Source of the DNA: Xylanimicrobium pachnodae JCM 13526 = NBRC 107786
GTDB lineage: Bacteria > Actinomycetota > Actinomycetes > Actinomycetales > Cellulomonadaceae
Length of the DNA: 64,000 bases
Reading direction: 5' to 3'
NCBI GenBank assembly: GCA_001592145.1
Contig: BCWJ01000003.1
Location: forward strand, 62,001-126,000
Positions 16,462 to 26,447 of this stretch are shown here, piece by piece. The stretch's first letter is position 1. Every line of letters starts with the position of its first letter. Under the pieces are notes generated by a model, which was not told the DNA's origin, did no database searches, and was given only the letters and a program-made list of their open reading frames with translations. The position numbers were made by a program, and so were the translations under genes.

Positions 16462-18948
16462 TTACTCGTTGTCGCCGCCCGTGGAGAGCGTCGCCTCGAC
16501 CTGCTGGCTGTCCGCGATGTCCTGCGCGTCGGGCCACACCCAGTCGCGCACCTCCGGGATGTCGTCGCCGTGCTCGCGCGTGTAGGCGCGCGCCCGGATC
16601 CGGGCGTCCTGCATGCGCTGGCGCAGCCCGGCGTAGCGGGCCGGCATCCCCTCGACACGGTCGATGACGTCCATGACCAGGTGGTACCGGTCCATGTCGT
16701 TCAGCATGACCATGTCGAACGGCGTCGTCGTCGTGCCCTCCTCCTTGTACCCGCGCACGTGCAGGTTGTCGTGCCCGCCGCGGCGGTACGTGAGGCGGTG
16801 GATGAGCCACGGGTAGCCGTGGTAGGCGAAGATGATCGGCTTGTCCGTGGTGAACAGCCCGTCGAACTCCTTGTCGCTGAGCCCGTGCGGGTGCTCCTTG
16901 GGGTCCTGCAGCTTCATGAGGTCGACGACGTTGATGACGCGCACCATCAGGTCCGGCACCTCGCGGCGCAGGATGTCGGCCGCGGCCAGCACCTCGATGG
17001 TGGGCACGTCACCCGCGGCGGCCAGCACCACGTCCGGTTCCACGCCGTCGCGCTCCGTGCCGGCCCACTCCCAGATGCCGACGCCGCGCGTGCAGTGCTC
17101 CACGGCCTGGTCCATGGTGAGCCACTGCGGGGAGGGCTGCTTGCCGGAGACGACCACGTTGACGAGCTGGCGCGAGCGCAGGCAGTGGTCGTACGTGGAC
17201 AGCAGGGTGTTGGCGTCGGCAGGCAGGTAGACCCGCACCACCTCGGCCTTCTTGTTGACCACGTGGTCGATGAAGCCCGGGTCCTGGTGGCTGAAACCGT
17301 TGTGGTCCTGGCGCCACACGTGGGACGACAGCAGGTAGTTCAGGGAGGCGATGGGCCGGCGCCACGGGATCTCGTTGGTGACCTTGAGCCACTTGGCGTG
17401 CTGGTTGAACATCGAGTTCACGATGTGGATGAAGGCCTCGTAGCTGGACATCATGCCGTGGCGGCCCGTGAGCAGATAGCCTTCCAGCCAGCCCTGCACC
17501 TGGTGCTCGCTGAGCATCTCCATGACCCGGCCCACGCGGGCCATGTGCTCGTCCACGTCGGGGCCGAAGAAGTCGGCGTTCCACTGCTTGTCCGTGACGT
17601 CGTACACGGCCTGGAGGCGGTTCGACGCCGTCTCGTCCGGGCCGAAGATGCGGAAGTTGTCCGGGTTGCGCCGGATCACCTCGGTGAAGAACTTGCCGAG
17701 CTCGCGCGGGGCCTCCGCGATCGCGCCGCCCGGCGTGGGCACGTCCACCGCGAAGTCGCGGAAGTCCGGCAGCCGCAGGTCGTGCAGCAGCAGGCCGCCG
17801 TTCGCCACCGGGTTGTCGCTCATGCGCAGGGCGGCCGGCGGCGTGATGGCCTCGGTGATCTCCGGGAACACCGCGCCCGTCGCGTCGAACAGCTCCTGTG
17901 GCCCGTACGAGCGCAACCACGTCTCCAGGGTGCGCAGGTGCTCGTCCGTGTCGCGGGCGTTGGACAGCGGCACCTGGTGGGCACGCCACGACCCCACGGT
18001 CTTGTGCCCGTCGATTTCGGCCGGGCCGGTCCAGCCCTTGGGGGTGCGGAACACGATCATGGGCCACTGCGGGCGGGACTCGTCACCCGCGGCCGCGCGC
18101 GCCTTGATCGCCGCGATCTCGTCCAGCACCTCGTCCAGCAGGCGGGCGAACCGCCGGTGGATGTCCACGTGCGACTCGGTGGACCCGTCCGGCACCTCGA
18201 AGAAGTGCGGCTTGTGCCCGTACCCCTCCAGCAGTGCCTGCAGCTCCTCCTGCGGGATGCGGGCCAGCACCGTCGGGTTCGCGATCTTGTACCCGTTCAG
18301 GTGCAGGATCGGCAGGACGACGCCGTCCTGGACGGGGTTGACGAACTTGTTGGAGTGCCACGACGTCGCCAGCGGGCCCGTCTCCGCCTCACCGTCGCCC
18401 ACCACGGCCGCGACCAGCAGGTCCGGGTTGTCGAACGCCGCGCCGTACGCGTGGGACAGCGCATACCCCAGCTCCCCGCCCTCGTGGATCGACCCCGGCG
18501 TCTCCGGGGCCACGTGCGAGGGGATGCCGCCCGGGAACGAGAACTGCTTGAACAGGCGCTGCAGGCCCTCGTCGTCGTGCGTGATGTCCGAGTACACCTC
18601 GGAGTACGTGCCGTCCAGGTAGGCGGCCGCCACCAGGCCCGGGCCCCCGTGGCCGGGGCCGGTGATGTAGATGGTGGACTGCTCGCGCTGCTTGATCGCG
18701 CGGTTCAGGTGCGCGTACAGGAACGTCAGGCCCGGCGTCGTGCCCCAGTGCCCCAGCAGCCGCGGCTTGACGTCGTCGCGGTGCAACGGGGTGCGCAGCA
18801 GCGGGTTGTCCAGCAGGTAGATCTGGCCCACCGACAGATAGTTGGCGGCTCGCCACCACTTGTCGATCAGGCTGAGCGTCTCCTCGGAGAGGTCGGCCAC
18901 ACCGGTCGCCTGCCACCCACCGGGCGCGGAGGGGATCGTCGTCGTCAT
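16462..18948 (-). CDS. xfp: Xylulose-5-phosphate/fructose-6-phosphate phosphoketolase
   Basis: The 828-residue thiamine-diphosphate enzyme splits xylulose-5-P or fructose-6-P to acetyl-phosphate and an aldose phosphate. The TPP/Mg motif [19 protein letters not shown] and the phosphoketolase signatures [15 protein letters not shown] and [11 protein letters not shown] are clear. GGGAG lies 6 nt before ATG 18948, preferred over the adjacent GTG at 18951. With pta and ackA downstream it forms a complete bifid-shunt-style route from sugar phosphate to acetate with ATP gain. Preference between the two sugar phosphates cannot be read from sequence. Confidence 0.96.
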   Translation of the reverse strand: MTTTIPSAPGGWQATGVADLSEETLSLIDKWWRAANYLSVGQIYLLDNPLLRTPLHRDDVKPRLLGHWGTTPGLTFLYAHLNRAIKQREQSTIYITGPGHGGPGLVAAAYLDGTYSEVYSDITHDDEGLQRLFKQFSFPGGIPSHVAPETPGSIHEGGELGYALSHAYGAAFDNPDLLVAAVVGDGEAETGPLATSWHSNKFVNPVQDGVVLPILHLNGYKIANPTVLARIPQEELQALLEGYGHKPHFFEVPDGSTESHVDIHRRFARLLDEVLDEIAAIKARAAAGDESRPQWPMIVFRTPKGWTGPAEIDGHKTVGSWRAHQVPLSNARDTDEHLRTLETWLRSYGPQELFDATGAVFPEITEAITPPAALRMSDNPVANGGLLLHDLRLPDFRDFAVDVPTPGGAIAEAPRELGKFFTEVIRRNPDNFRIFGPDETASNRLQAVYDVTDKQWNADFFGPDVDEHMARVGRVMEMLSEHQVQGWLEGYLLTGRHGMMSSYEAFIHIVNSMFNQHAKWLKVTNEIPWRRPIASLNYLLSSHVWRQDHNGFSHQDPGFIDHVVNKKAEVVRVYLPADANTLLSTYDHCLRSRQLVNVVVSGKQPSPQWLTMDQAVEHCTRGVGIWEWAGTERDGVEPDVVLAAAGDVPTIEVLAAADILRREVPDLMVRVINVVDLMKLQDPKEHPHGLSDKEFDGLFTTDKPIIFAYHGYPWLIHRLTYRRGGHDNLHVRGYKEEGTTTTPFDMVMLNDMDRYHLVMDVIDRVEGMPARYAGLRQRMQDARIRARAYTREHGDDIPEVRDWVWPDAQDIADSQQVEATLSTGGDNE

Positions 18949-19086
18949 CACTAGCTCCCATTCCTCGTGCAGTTCGCTGGGGGTCCGACGTTCATTCCAC
19001 CGCAGAACCGGGTGCTGTGCGCGGGAGCGGAGCGCCTGATGGCGCGGTGTCGCCCGTGCCTCGTCGGCGTACGGCGCATGACCGTG

Positions 19087-19100
19087 GACTGACCACAGTC
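19087..19100. promoter_or_regulatory. Candidate operator in the xfp/SURF1 divergent region
   Basis: GACTG-ACCA-CAGTC is a small perfect palindrome about 140 bp upstream of the phosphoketolase start. On the minus strand it overlaps a TTGACT that could be a -35 element. The rest of the 276-bp gap (18949-19224) shows no gene or clear repeat. Confidence 0.25.
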
Positions 19101-19211
19101 AAGCACCTTCGCGACGACATCGCCGCACGTCTGGCATCCCTTCCGGGGCGCACGGCCGTGAGTCGCGGCACATCGGGGACGGGCAGTTCGTGGCCCGAGC
19201 GCCACCGCCGA

Positions 19212-19217
19212 TACCGT
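19212..19217 (+). promoter_or_regulatory. Leaderless -10 box of the SURF1 gene
   Basis: TACCGT lies 7 nt before GTG 19225. The frame could also start at GTG 19216, but that codon overlaps the box. Confidence 0.5.
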
Positions 19218-19224
19218 GGGCCAC

Positions 19225-20133
19225 GTGCCACCCCTTCGAACCCCGCGCGCGCGGGCGTGGCAGGCGCTGGTCCGCCCGCGCATGCTCGCCGCCCTGCTGA
19301 TCGCGCTCGCCGTCGCCGCGGGCTGCCTGCGGCTCGGCATGTGGCAGCTCTCGCGGGCCACGGAACGCTCGGCGGCCGCCGCCCGCACTGCCGCCGCCGA
19401 GCTCGCCGCCGCCGGACCCGTCGGGCTCGGCACCCTCGTCGCCCCGCAGGCGCCAGTGCCCGGCGACCACGTGGGCCGCGCCGTGTGGGTCGAGGGCACG
19501 TACGACGTCGACGGGCAACGGCTGGTCACGGGCCGCGCCGTGGACGGCCGGGTCGGCTACCTGGTGCTGACCCCCCTGTACGTGACCGACGACGGCACCG
19601 GCGGCGCCTCCTGGGCCGGCCTGTCCGGCGATCCCGTGCTGCCCGTGGTGCGCGGCTGGGTCGCCACGCCCGACGACGCCCCCGGGCTCGCCGTGCCCGA
19701 CGGGACCGTGCGCGTCACCGGATGGCTCCAGGCCGCCGAGGCCACCTCCCGTGAGGCCGTCCCCGACAACCCCGGCGGCCCTCCGCTCACCGACGACATC
19801 GCCCCCGCCTCCCTGGTCAACGACTGGGGCGGACCCATCTGGGACGGCTACGTCGTCGTCACCGCCTCCGCGCCCGCGCAGGTTCCCGCCGACGCCGGAG
19901 GGCCCACCCTGCTGCCGCGCCCCGTCGCCGAGGGCGGCACCGGGCTCAACCTCCAGAGCGCGTTCTACGCCCTCGAATGGGCCGTGTTCGCCCTGTTCGC
20001 CCTCGCGTTCTACGCGCGCCTGGCCCGCGATGAGGTCCGCGCGGAACGGGCGGCGCTCGCGGCCGGGGTGGCCGGGGGAGCGGCCCCGCCACGACGCGGC
20101 GAGGACCCGGGGATCGCGGGCCTGCCGGGCTGA
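19225..20133 (+). CDS. SURF1 family cytochrome oxidase assembly protein
   Basis: The 302-residue protein has the SURF1 layout: a membrane helix near the N-terminus (about 20-38, LAALLIALAVAAGCLRLGMWQ), a long extracytoplasmic domain with VWVEGTYD and VLTPL motifs, and a C-terminal helix (about 255-275) followed by a basic cytoplasmic tail. SURF1 helps insert heme into cytochrome c oxidase. No oxidase gene is adjacent. The start was moved to GTG 19225 because of the promoter box. Confidence 0.85.
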   Translation: MPPLRTPRARAWQALVRPRMLAALLIALAVAAGCLRLGMWQLSRATERSAAAARTAAAELAAAGPVGLGTLVAPQAPVPGDHVGRAVWVEGTYDVDGQRLVTGRAVDGRVGYLVLTPLYVTDDGTGGASWAGLSGDPVLPVVRGWVATPDDAPGLAVPDGTVRVTGWLQAAEATSREAVPDNPGGPPLTDDIAPASLVNDWGGPIWDGYVVVTASAPAQVPADAGGPTLLPRPVAEGGTGLNLQSAFYALEWAVFALFALAFYARLARDEVRAERAALAAGVAGGAAPPRRGEDPGIAGLPG

Positions 20134-20262
20134 CGGCGTCCTGAGTCCACGGTCGTCCCTGCGTACGTGTCGGCGGCTCATTCCGAGATATCGGGACGGC
20201 CAGATTCCAGCCGATACCACGGCTAGATCTCATTTCCCCGGGCGGCTGAATCACAACCGGGC

Positions 20263-20268
20263 TAGCAT
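20263..20268 (+). promoter_or_regulatory. Leaderless -10 box of the first AAA ATPase gene
   Basis: TAGCAT is followed by 7 nt and GTG 20276. The 142-bp gap upstream also holds CCGA-GATA-TCGG near 20184-20195, a weak palindrome. Confidence 0.55.
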
Positions 20269-20275
20269 CTTCCCC

Positions 20276-21526
20276 GTGAACAGCCTGATTGCTCGCCGCA
20301 TCGCGCCGGTCGTGGCACGGAGATCCGCGGCGACGCCGGTGCTGCTCCTGGAGGGCCCTCGCGGGGTCGGAAAGTCGACACTCCTGTCCGGCCTCGCGGA
20401 GTCGTCGCACGTTCCGGTGATCGATCTCGACCGGGAGGACTACCGGCAGATTGCCGTCAACAGTCCGGCCGCGGTCGTCGCCGAGGCCCCGCCCGTGGTC
20501 ATCGACGAGTATCAGCGAGTCCCTGCGCTGCTCGATGCCATCAAGGCGCGCCTGAACCGCGAGACGAGGGCAGGGATGTTCCTGCTGGCGGGGTCGGCGA
20601 GCTTCGACTCGCTCCCGCGAGGGACCCAGGCGCTCACCGGCCGGGTCCAGCGTGTCCCGGTGATGCCCCTGACGCAGACGGAGATCGACGGTACGGCGAA
20701 CAACCTCCTTGAGCGGGCCTTCGAAGGAGACGTCGCGCATACCGTCCGCCTGGTGAGCACCACGCGGGTCGAGTACGCCGAACGTGTCATGCGTGGTGGC
20801 ATGCCACTGGCGCTGGCTCACGAAGCAGAGGCGGACCGAGCGCGGTGGTTCGAGGCGCACGTCCGGCAGTCGATCGAACGAGACGCGGGTGAACTACGCC
20901 GCATCGGTCGCCGATCCGACCTTGGTGCCGTTCTGACCCGAACGGTCGGGCAGACGGCGAGCGTGCTCAACGTTGCCAAGGTGGCTTCCGATGTGTCCCC
21001 GTCGTGGGGCACGACATCGGCATATATCGAGCTCCTCGAGTCGCTGTTCCTGGTCGCGCGGCTCCCTGCCTGGGGGGTGACACTCCTTCCCCGGAGCGTG
21101 GAGGCGCCCAAGATCCACGTCGTCGACTCCGGGATCGGCGCGCACCTGCTGCGCCTCAGCGCTGCGAAGCTCAGCCGCCTCGACCCCTCGGCCATGACCG
21201 AGTTCGGGCACCTCCTGGAGTCCTTCGTGGTGCAGGAACTGATCCGTCAGTCCACCTGGATGGACGCTCCCGTGACGGCCGGGTACTGGCGCACTCGGGA
21301 CAATGTCGAGGTCGACCTGGTCCTGGAGCGCCACGACGGAGCGGTCGTCGCGGTCGAGGTCAAGGCCGGCGACCACGTCCAGAAGGGACAGGTCGCGCCG
21401 CTCCGGGCCCTGCGGGACCGTCTGGGGGCGTCGTTCGCGGCGGGCCTCATCCTCTACACGGGAGCTGCCGGGTACGAGGTCGACGATCGCATCCACGTGC
21501 TGCCGATCGAGCGTCTGTGGACGTGA
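20276..21526 (+). CDS. AAA ATPase with DUF4143 and nuclease-like C-terminus
   Basis: The 416-residue protein has an N-terminal P-loop GPRGVGKST (residues 27-35), a Walker B with VVIDEYQRVP, and a C-terminal DUF4143 part whose end looks like a PD-(D/E)xK core: D347 in EVDLVLE and E361-x-K363 in VAVEVKAG. Family members are widespread, often on mobile DNA, and their role is unsettled; defence or toxin-like roles have been proposed. The GTG start is set by TAGCAT; longer frames up to 19751 run through the SURF1 gene out of phase. By eye its codon use is less extreme in GC than its neighbours, consistent with transfer. Two relatives occur at 54383 and 60604. Confidence 0.85.
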   Translation: MNSLIARRIAPVVARRSAATPVLLLEGPRGVGKSTLLSGLAESSHVPVIDLDREDYRQIAVNSPAAVVAEAPPVVIDEYQRVPALLDAIKARLNRETRAGMFLLAGSASFDSLPRGTQALTGRVQRVPVMPLTQTEIDGTANNLLERAFEGDVAHTVRLVSTTRVEYAERVMRGGMPLALAHEAEADRARWFEAHVRQSIERDAGELRRIGRRSDLGAVLTRTVGQTASVLNVAKVASDVSPSWGTTSAYIELLESLFLVARLPAWGVTLLPRSVEAPKIHVVDSGIGAHLLRLSAAKLSRLDPSAMTEFGHLLESFVVQELIRQSTWMDAPVTAGYWRTRDNVEVDLVLERHDGAVVAVEVKAGDHVQKGQVAPLRALRDRLGASFAAGLILYTGAAGYEVDDRIHVLPIERLWT

Positions 21527-21538
21527 CGACCGGCCGTC

Positions 21539-22711
21539 TCAGCGCGCGGTGAGCGCCGCCGTCATCCGGTCCAGGATGTCCTGCAGGATCGGGCGTGGCG
21601 TCGCCATGGTGAGGCGCGCGTGCCCCGCGCCGGCCGCGCCGCAGCGCAGCCCGTCGGTCACCGCGACGCCCGCGTGCTCGCGCAGCCACCGGCCCGGGCG
21701 GTCCAGGCCGTAGGCCCGCAGGTCCAGCCAGGCCAGGTAGGTGCCCTCGGGGGCGGTGTAGCCCACGTCCGGCAGGCGCGCGGCCAGGTGGTCGGCCACC
21801 AGGCGCCGGTTGCCGTCCAGGTAAGCGACCACGTCGTCGAGCCACGCCTCGCCGTGGGTGTACGCGGCGGTGTGGGCGAGCACGCCCACCGTGGACGTCG
21901 TCTTCTCCGTCCACAGGCAGTGCTCGCGCCAGTGCGCGGCGACGCCGTCGTCGGCCAGGATCACCTGGGCGGCCTTGAGGCCGGGGATGTTCCACGCCTT
22001 CGACGCCGACGACGCCGTGACGGTGTGGGCCGCCGCCTCCTCGCACACCGACGCGTACGGGACGTGGGCGTGCCCGGCGTACACGAGCGGCGCGTGGATC
22101 TCGTCGGAGAACACCATGCCGCCGTACGTGTCCACCAGGTCGGCGAGGGCCGCCAGCTCGGCCGGCTCGTACACGCGTCCCGTCGGGTTGTGCGGGTTGA
22201 CCAGCACCAGGAGCTGGGCGCCGGCCGCGAACGCCGCGGCCAGCGCGTCGAGGTCGTGCACGTACCGGTCGCCGTCGCGCACCAGGGGCACCTCGACCAC
22301 CTCGCGGCCCAGGTGGCGCAGCAGGGGAGCGAAGGGCATGTACGCGGGCGTGGGCAGGACGACGGCCGCCCCCGGGGACGTGAAGTGCCGGATCGTGGCC
22401 TCGAACGCGGCGAGCACGTCGGGCACGTGCCGCACCCAGGCGGGGTCCACCTCCCAGCCGTAGCGGCGCAGCGCGAACCCGGCCGTCGCCTCCTGGTGCG
22501 CCGCGAGCACGGGGGCGGACAGGTAGCCGAGGCGGCCCGTGTCCACGGCGTCGTGCACCGCCGCGCGGATCGCGGGCGCGGTACCGAAGTCCATCTCCGC
22601 CACGAAAGCGCCGATCGCGTCGGGGAAGGTCGACCACTTCTCGGACGGGACGGCCCGCAGGTGGTCGAGGGTGATGGCGTCGAGGTCGCTCGGGGTCGGC
22701 ATGGCGTCCAT
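21539..22711 (-). CDS. MalY/PatB-type PLP-dependent aminotransferase (probable cystathionine beta-lyase)
   Basis: This 390-residue fold-type I PLP enzyme has the MalY/PatB marks VAEMDFGTAPAI, NPHNPTGRVY, FSDEIHAPLVY and the Schiff-base Lys in SASKAWNIPGLKAA. Relatives cleave cystathionine to homocysteine, or in E. coli MalY also dampen the maltose regulator. Two in-frame ATGs (22711 and 22702) are possible and neither has a strong ribosome site. It is convergent with the AAA ATPase gene, with 12 bp between stops. Confidence 0.85.
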   Translation of the reverse strand: MDAMPTPSDLDAITLDHLRAVPSEKWSTFPDAIGAFVAEMDFGTAPAIRAAVHDAVDTGRLGYLSAPVLAAHQEATAGFALRRYGWEVDPAWVRHVPDVLAAFEATIRHFTSPGAAVVLPTPAYMPFAPLLRHLGREVVEVPLVRDGDRYVHDLDALAAAFAAGAQLLVLVNPHNPTGRVYEPAELAALADLVDTYGGMVFSDEIHAPLVYAGHAHVPYASVCEEAAAHTVTASSASKAWNIPGLKAAQVILADDGVAAHWREHCLWTEKTTSTVGVLAHTAAYTHGEAWLDDVVAYLDGNRRLVADHLAARLPDVGYTAPEGTYLAWLDLRAYGLDRPGRWLREHAGVAVTDGLRCGAAGAGHARLTMATPRPILQDILDRMTAALTAR

Positions 22712-22763
22712 CCTGCCCCGACTGTTCGCGGGCGTGTCCTCAGGGTTGCGAAATGACCGAAAG

Positions 22764-22789
22764 CGCGCCGCGCGAGGGTGCGCGGCGCG
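22764..22789 (-). terminator. Hairpin downstream of the ABC exporter genes
   Basis: A perfect 10-bp stem (CGCGCCGCGC with its complement) and a 6-nt loop lie 44-69 bp past the stop of the exporter operon, before the aminotransferase start. There is no U-tract, as is common in GC-rich actinobacteria. Confidence 0.45.
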
Positions 22790-22832
22790 ATGTGGGGAGT
22801 GCCGCGCGCCGGGCAGGCGGTATGGTTCGCCG

Positions 22833-24566
22833 CTACTCGTGCTGCCAGCTCTGCCAGAGGGCCGCGTAGCTGCCGCCCGCCGCGACCAGCTCGTCGTGCG
22901 GACCCAGCTCCGTGATGCGGCCGTCCTCGACGACTGCGACCCGGTCGGCGTCGTGCGCGGTGTGCAGCCGGTGCGCGATGGCCACGACGGTGCGCCCGTG
23001 CAGCACGGCCGCGAGCGACCGTTCCAGGTGGCGGGCCGCGCGCGGGTCCAGCAGCGACGTCGCCTCGTCGAGCACCAGCACGTCCGGGTCCAGGAGCACC
23101 AGGCGGGCGAGCGCGATCTGCTGCGCCTGGGCCGGGGTGAGCGGGGCCCCGCCCGACCCGACCTCGGTGCGGATGCCGTCCGCGAGCTCGTCCACCCAGC
23201 CCAGCGCGTCGACGGCGGCCAGGGCGTCGCGCAGCCGCTCCTCGGACGCGCCGACGTCGGCCAGGCGCAGGTTGTCCGCGATCGAGCCGACGAACACGTG
23301 GTGCTCCTGGGTGACCAGGGCGACGCGGCGGCGCAACTCCTCGAGCGGCAGGTCCACGAGCGGCACCCCGCCCACGGTGACCGAGCCGCCTGTGGGCGGG
23401 TGGATGCCCGCGAGCATGCGCCCGAGCGTCGACTTGCCCGCCCCGGACGGCCCCACGATGGCCAGCCGCTCGCCCGGGCGCAGGTCCAGGTCGATGCCGT
23501 GCAGCACGTCCACGCCCTCGCGGTACGCGTACCGCACGCCCGTGGCCGCCACCTCGCCCGACGACGGGGCGGCGCCGGACGCCACCCGGTCGGTCGGCAC
23601 CAGGCGCACGCCGATGATCCGCGCGAGCGAGACCGCCGCGACCGACATCTCGTCGAGCCAGTACACGAGGTTCCACACCGGGCCGGTGAGCTGGAACGTG
23701 TACATGACCAGGGCCGTGACCACACCGATCGACACCCGGCCCTGGGAGGCGAGGAACGCGCCCCACACCAGCACCGCGATCGGCGCGATCACGAACGTCC
23801 CGTCCACCCCGGGGAACAGCACGGACCGCAGGTTCAGCGTGCGGACCTCGGCCCGGTACGCGGCGGCGATGTCGGCGTCGGACCGGTCGTTGCGGCGCCC
23901 GCCCAGCTCGAGCGCGTCCACGGTCCGCACGCCCTCCACGGACTCCGTGATCGTGCCGTTGAGGTCCGCGTACGTGGCCGACGAGCGCTGGTACGCCTCC
24001 GGTGCCCGGCGCAGGTACCAGCGCACCGCGGCGATCAGCAGCGGCAGGCCCACGAACATCGCCGGGGCCACCAGCGGCGCCATCACCACGGACGCTGCCA
24101 CGGTGAGCACGATCGTCACCACGGCCACCGTGAGCTGCGGCACCCCGAAGCGCACCGCGTTCTGGATCTTCGCGACGTCGTTCGTGGTGCGGGCCACCAG
24201 GTCGCCCGTACCGGCCCGCTCGACGGTGGACAGCGGCAGGGCCGTGACCGTGTCCAGGAACTCCTCGCGCATGGCCGCGAACACCGTCTCGCCGAACACC
24301 ATGGCGCGCTGCTGGGCGATCTTCTGCACCACGCCGCGCAGCAGCGTCGCGGCGACCGCGATGAGCACCAGGTCGCGCACGTGGTCGGCCGTGGTACCGG
24401 AGCGCACGTCGTCGACCAGGCGGCCCAGCAGCCACGGCCCCACCAGGCCCGCGACGGCGGACAGCATGGTCATGGCCGCGATGAGCAGGAACTCGCGGCG
24501 ATGGGTGAGCAGCAGGCGCCGGGTGTAGTCCCAGGTGGTGCGCGCGTCCGCGATGGGCAGCTTCAT
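22833..24566 (-). CDS. ABC exporter half-transporter, subunit with intact Walker motifs
   Basis: This 577-residue protein has six membrane helices (about 20-310) and a nucleotide-binding domain. Walker A is GPSGAGKST and Walker B is VLVLDEATS, both intact. The signature loop reads LTPAQAQQIALARL, not LSGGQ. Its start overlaps the stop of the partner gene (ATGA), so the two are coupled and should form a heterodimer. In such dimers its Walker A pairs with the partner's intact LSGGQ. The substrate is unknown; the family covers drug, lipid and peptide export. Confidence 0.92.
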   Translation of the reverse strand: MKLPIADARTTWDYTRRLLLTHRREFLLIAAMTMLSAVAGLVGPWLLGRLVDDVRSGTTADHVRDLVLIAVAATLLRGVVQKIAQQRAMVFGETVFAAMREEFLDTVTALPLSTVERAGTGDLVARTTNDVAKIQNAVRFGVPQLTVAVVTIVLTVAASVVMAPLVAPAMFVGLPLLIAAVRWYLRRAPEAYQRSSATYADLNGTITESVEGVRTVDALELGGRRNDRSDADIAAAYRAEVRTLNLRSVLFPGVDGTFVIAPIAVLVWGAFLASQGRVSIGVVTALVMYTFQLTGPVWNLVYWLDEMSVAAVSLARIIGVRLVPTDRVASGAAPSSGEVAATGVRYAYREGVDVLHGIDLDLRPGERLAIVGPSGAGKSTLGRMLAGIHPPTGGSVTVGGVPLVDLPLEELRRRVALVTQEHHVFVGSIADNLRLADVGASEERLRDALAAVDALGWVDELADGIRTEVGSGGAPLTPAQAQQIALARLVLLDPDVLVLDEATSLLDPRAARHLERSLAAVLHGRTVVAIAHRLHTAHDADRVAVVEDGRITELGPHDELVAAGGSYAALWQSWQHE

Positions 24567-26377
24567 GACCGGACCTCCTCCATCGATGTCGCGGTGATCG
24601 GTTCCCCGTGGTCAGCGGTCTCGTCGCCGGTCTCGTCGTCGAGCGAGCGTCCGACGACGGAGCGGTAGCGTGCGGCGGCGCCGTCGTCGTCGGCCGCGCG
24701 CCGTGCCAGCAGGTCCCGGTGCACCCCGGACGCGACCACCCGGCCGCCCTCCAGGTACAGCACCTCGTCCACGTGGTCGAGCACGAGCGGGCTGGCGGTG
24801 ACGATGAGCGTGGTGCGGCCGCGGCGCTCGGCGGCCAGCCGGGCCGCGATGCGTGCCTCGGTGTGCGCGTCCACGGCGCTCGTGGGCTCGATGAGGATGA
24901 GGATCTCGGGCTCGGTGAGCAGGGCGCGCGCGAGTGCCACGCGCTGACGCTGCCCGCCCGAGAGCGACCGGCCCTTCTCGGGCAGCTCGCCCGTCAGGCC
25001 GCCGGGCACGGAGTCGAGGACGTCGTGCGCGTCGGCCACGTGCATGGCGCGGTCCAGGTGCTCCCGTGCGGCGCGGCCCCGGGAGTCGAGCTCGGCGTCC
25101 AGGCGTCCCGAGAAGATCGTGGGCGTCGCCTCGGACACCACGATCCGCGCGCGCAGGTGCTCCTTGGGCAGCGTGGCCAGGCGCACCCCGCCGAGCGTCA
25201 CGGGTGTGGCGGCCTCGGCGTCGTCGTCGAACCGGCCCAGGCGCAGCGCGACGGCGGCGGACTCGTCCGGGTCGGCCGCCACGAGCGCGACCACGCGGCC
25301 GGGGTGCAGCGTCACCCCGGTCGTCTCGTCGTGCAGCACCGCACCCGGGGCGGGGGGCTGAGCCGTGGGCGGGGTCGCGCCCGTGGCCGGGACCACGCGC
25401 AGCACCTTGACCACCTTCGCGGCGGAGACGTGCGCGTTCGTGGCGATCTTGAGGAACTGCACGGCGAGCTGCACGGGCCAGGAGAGGAACGCGGCGAACC
25501 CGAAGAACGACACGAGCTGCCCGGCCGTGATCTCGCCGCGCACCGCGGACAGCGCGCCCAGGTACACCACCAGCACGGTGAACAGCCCCGGCAGCACCAC
25601 CTGGAGCGCGTCGAGCCACGACTGCACGCCCGCCACGCGCACCCCGGCCGCGCGCACCTTCTGCGACTGCTCGCGGTAGCGGGCGGCGAACACGTGCTCG
25701 CCGCCGATGCCGCGCAGGATGCGCAGGCCGGACACCGTGTCGGCGCCCAGGGTCGTCAGCCGGCCCGACTCCTCACGCTGTGCGGCCTGACGGCGGCTGA
25801 GCGGCTTGACGAGGAACGCGAGGATGGCCGCCACCGCGGGCAGGCCCAGCGCGATGACCACGCCGAGCTGCACCGACGCGCGCAGCATGAGCGCCGTCGT
25901 CACCCCGTACGCCACCAGCGAGCCCAGGAACTGGGCCGACATCGCGAACAGGTCGCCCATGCGGTGCACGTCGTTCGCGATCGACGCCACCACCTCGCCC
26001 GTGGGCAGCTCGGCCGAGACCGCGTGACCGGAGCGGGACACGGTGCGCGAGACGAGCTGCGAGGAGCGGAACGCGCCCTCCATCCAGTTGCGGATGTCGA
26101 ACCGGTGCCCCACCACCGCGACGCCCGTGATGACGACGCCGACCGCGAGCAGCCAGCCGACCCAGCGCCACGTCTCTCCGTCCAGCCCGCCCGACGTCGC
26201 CGCGTCCACCACGCGACCCACCAGGTAGGGCTGGAGCGCCTGCAGCCCGAACGTGACGACGCCGCAGGTCAGGGCCGCCGCGAGCATCCAGCCCTGCCGG
26301 CGCGCGAGCCAGCCGAGCAGCCGCCACGGCCCGCCGAGCGGGGGTGTGCCGGGATCCGGGAGGGGAAGGGGGCGCAT
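24563..26377 (-). CDS. ABC exporter half-transporter, subunit with degenerate ATP-binding motifs
   Basis: The 604-residue partner has six membrane helices (about 25-310) and an NBD whose Walker A region reads VALVAADPDESAAVALRLG, without the glycines or lysine of a P-loop. Walker B reads ILILIEPTS, where Ile replaces the Asp of the LDEPTS consensus. The signature LSGGQRQRVALARAL is intact. It can therefore complete one catalytic site with its partner but cannot bind ATP normally itself. ATG 26377 lies 8 nt after TAGCCT. A start at 26908 is possible by frame but would run antisense through the arabinanase operator and gene. Confidence 0.9.
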   Translation of the reverse strand: MRPLPLPDPGTPPLGGPWRLLGWLARRQGWMLAAALTCGVVTFGLQALQPYLVGRVVDAATSGGLDGETWRWVGWLLAVGVVITGVAVVGHRFDIRNWMEGAFRSSQLVSRTVSRSGHAVSAELPTGEVVASIANDVHRMGDLFAMSAQFLGSLVAYGVTTALMLRASVQLGVVIALGLPAVAAILAFLVKPLSRRQAAQREESGRLTTLGADTVSGLRILRGIGGEHVFAARYREQSQKVRAAGVRVAGVQSWLDALQVVLPGLFTVLVVYLGALSAVRGEITAGQLVSFFGFAAFLSWPVQLAVQFLKIATNAHVSAAKVVKVLRVVPATGATPPTAQPPAPGAVLHDETTGVTLHPGRVVALVAADPDESAAVALRLGRFDDDAEAATPVTLGGVRLATLPKEHLRARIVVSEATPTIFSGRLDAELDSRGRAAREHLDRAMHVADAHDVLDSVPGGLTGELPEKGRSLSGGQRQRVALARALLTEPEILILIEPTSAVDAHTEARIAARLAAERRGRTTLIVTASPLVLDHVDEVLYLEGGRVVASGVHRDLLARRAADDDGAAARYRSVVGRSLDDETGDETADHGEPITATSMEEVRS

Positions 26378-26385
26378 GAGGGACA

Positions 26386-26391
26386 AGGCTA
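26386..26391 (-). promoter_or_regulatory. Possible -10 box of the ABC exporter operon
   Basis: The minus strand has TAGCCT 8 nt before ATG 26377, slightly wider than the usual leaderless spacing. Confidence 0.4.
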
Positions 26392-26447
26392 GGGCTGGGC
26401 ACCGACACGGGTCGAATCGTTTTTTGCCCGGGGAACCTGTTGCCAGG

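Noticed and set aside
18949-19224. Small ORFs in the xfp/SURF1 gap
   Set aside because: They are Arg-rich, lack ribosome sites and continue out of frame into SURF1.
19751-20275. Longer N-terminus for the first AAA ATPase
   Set aside because: It reads through SURF1 out of frame, and a leaderless promoter box fixes GTG 20276.
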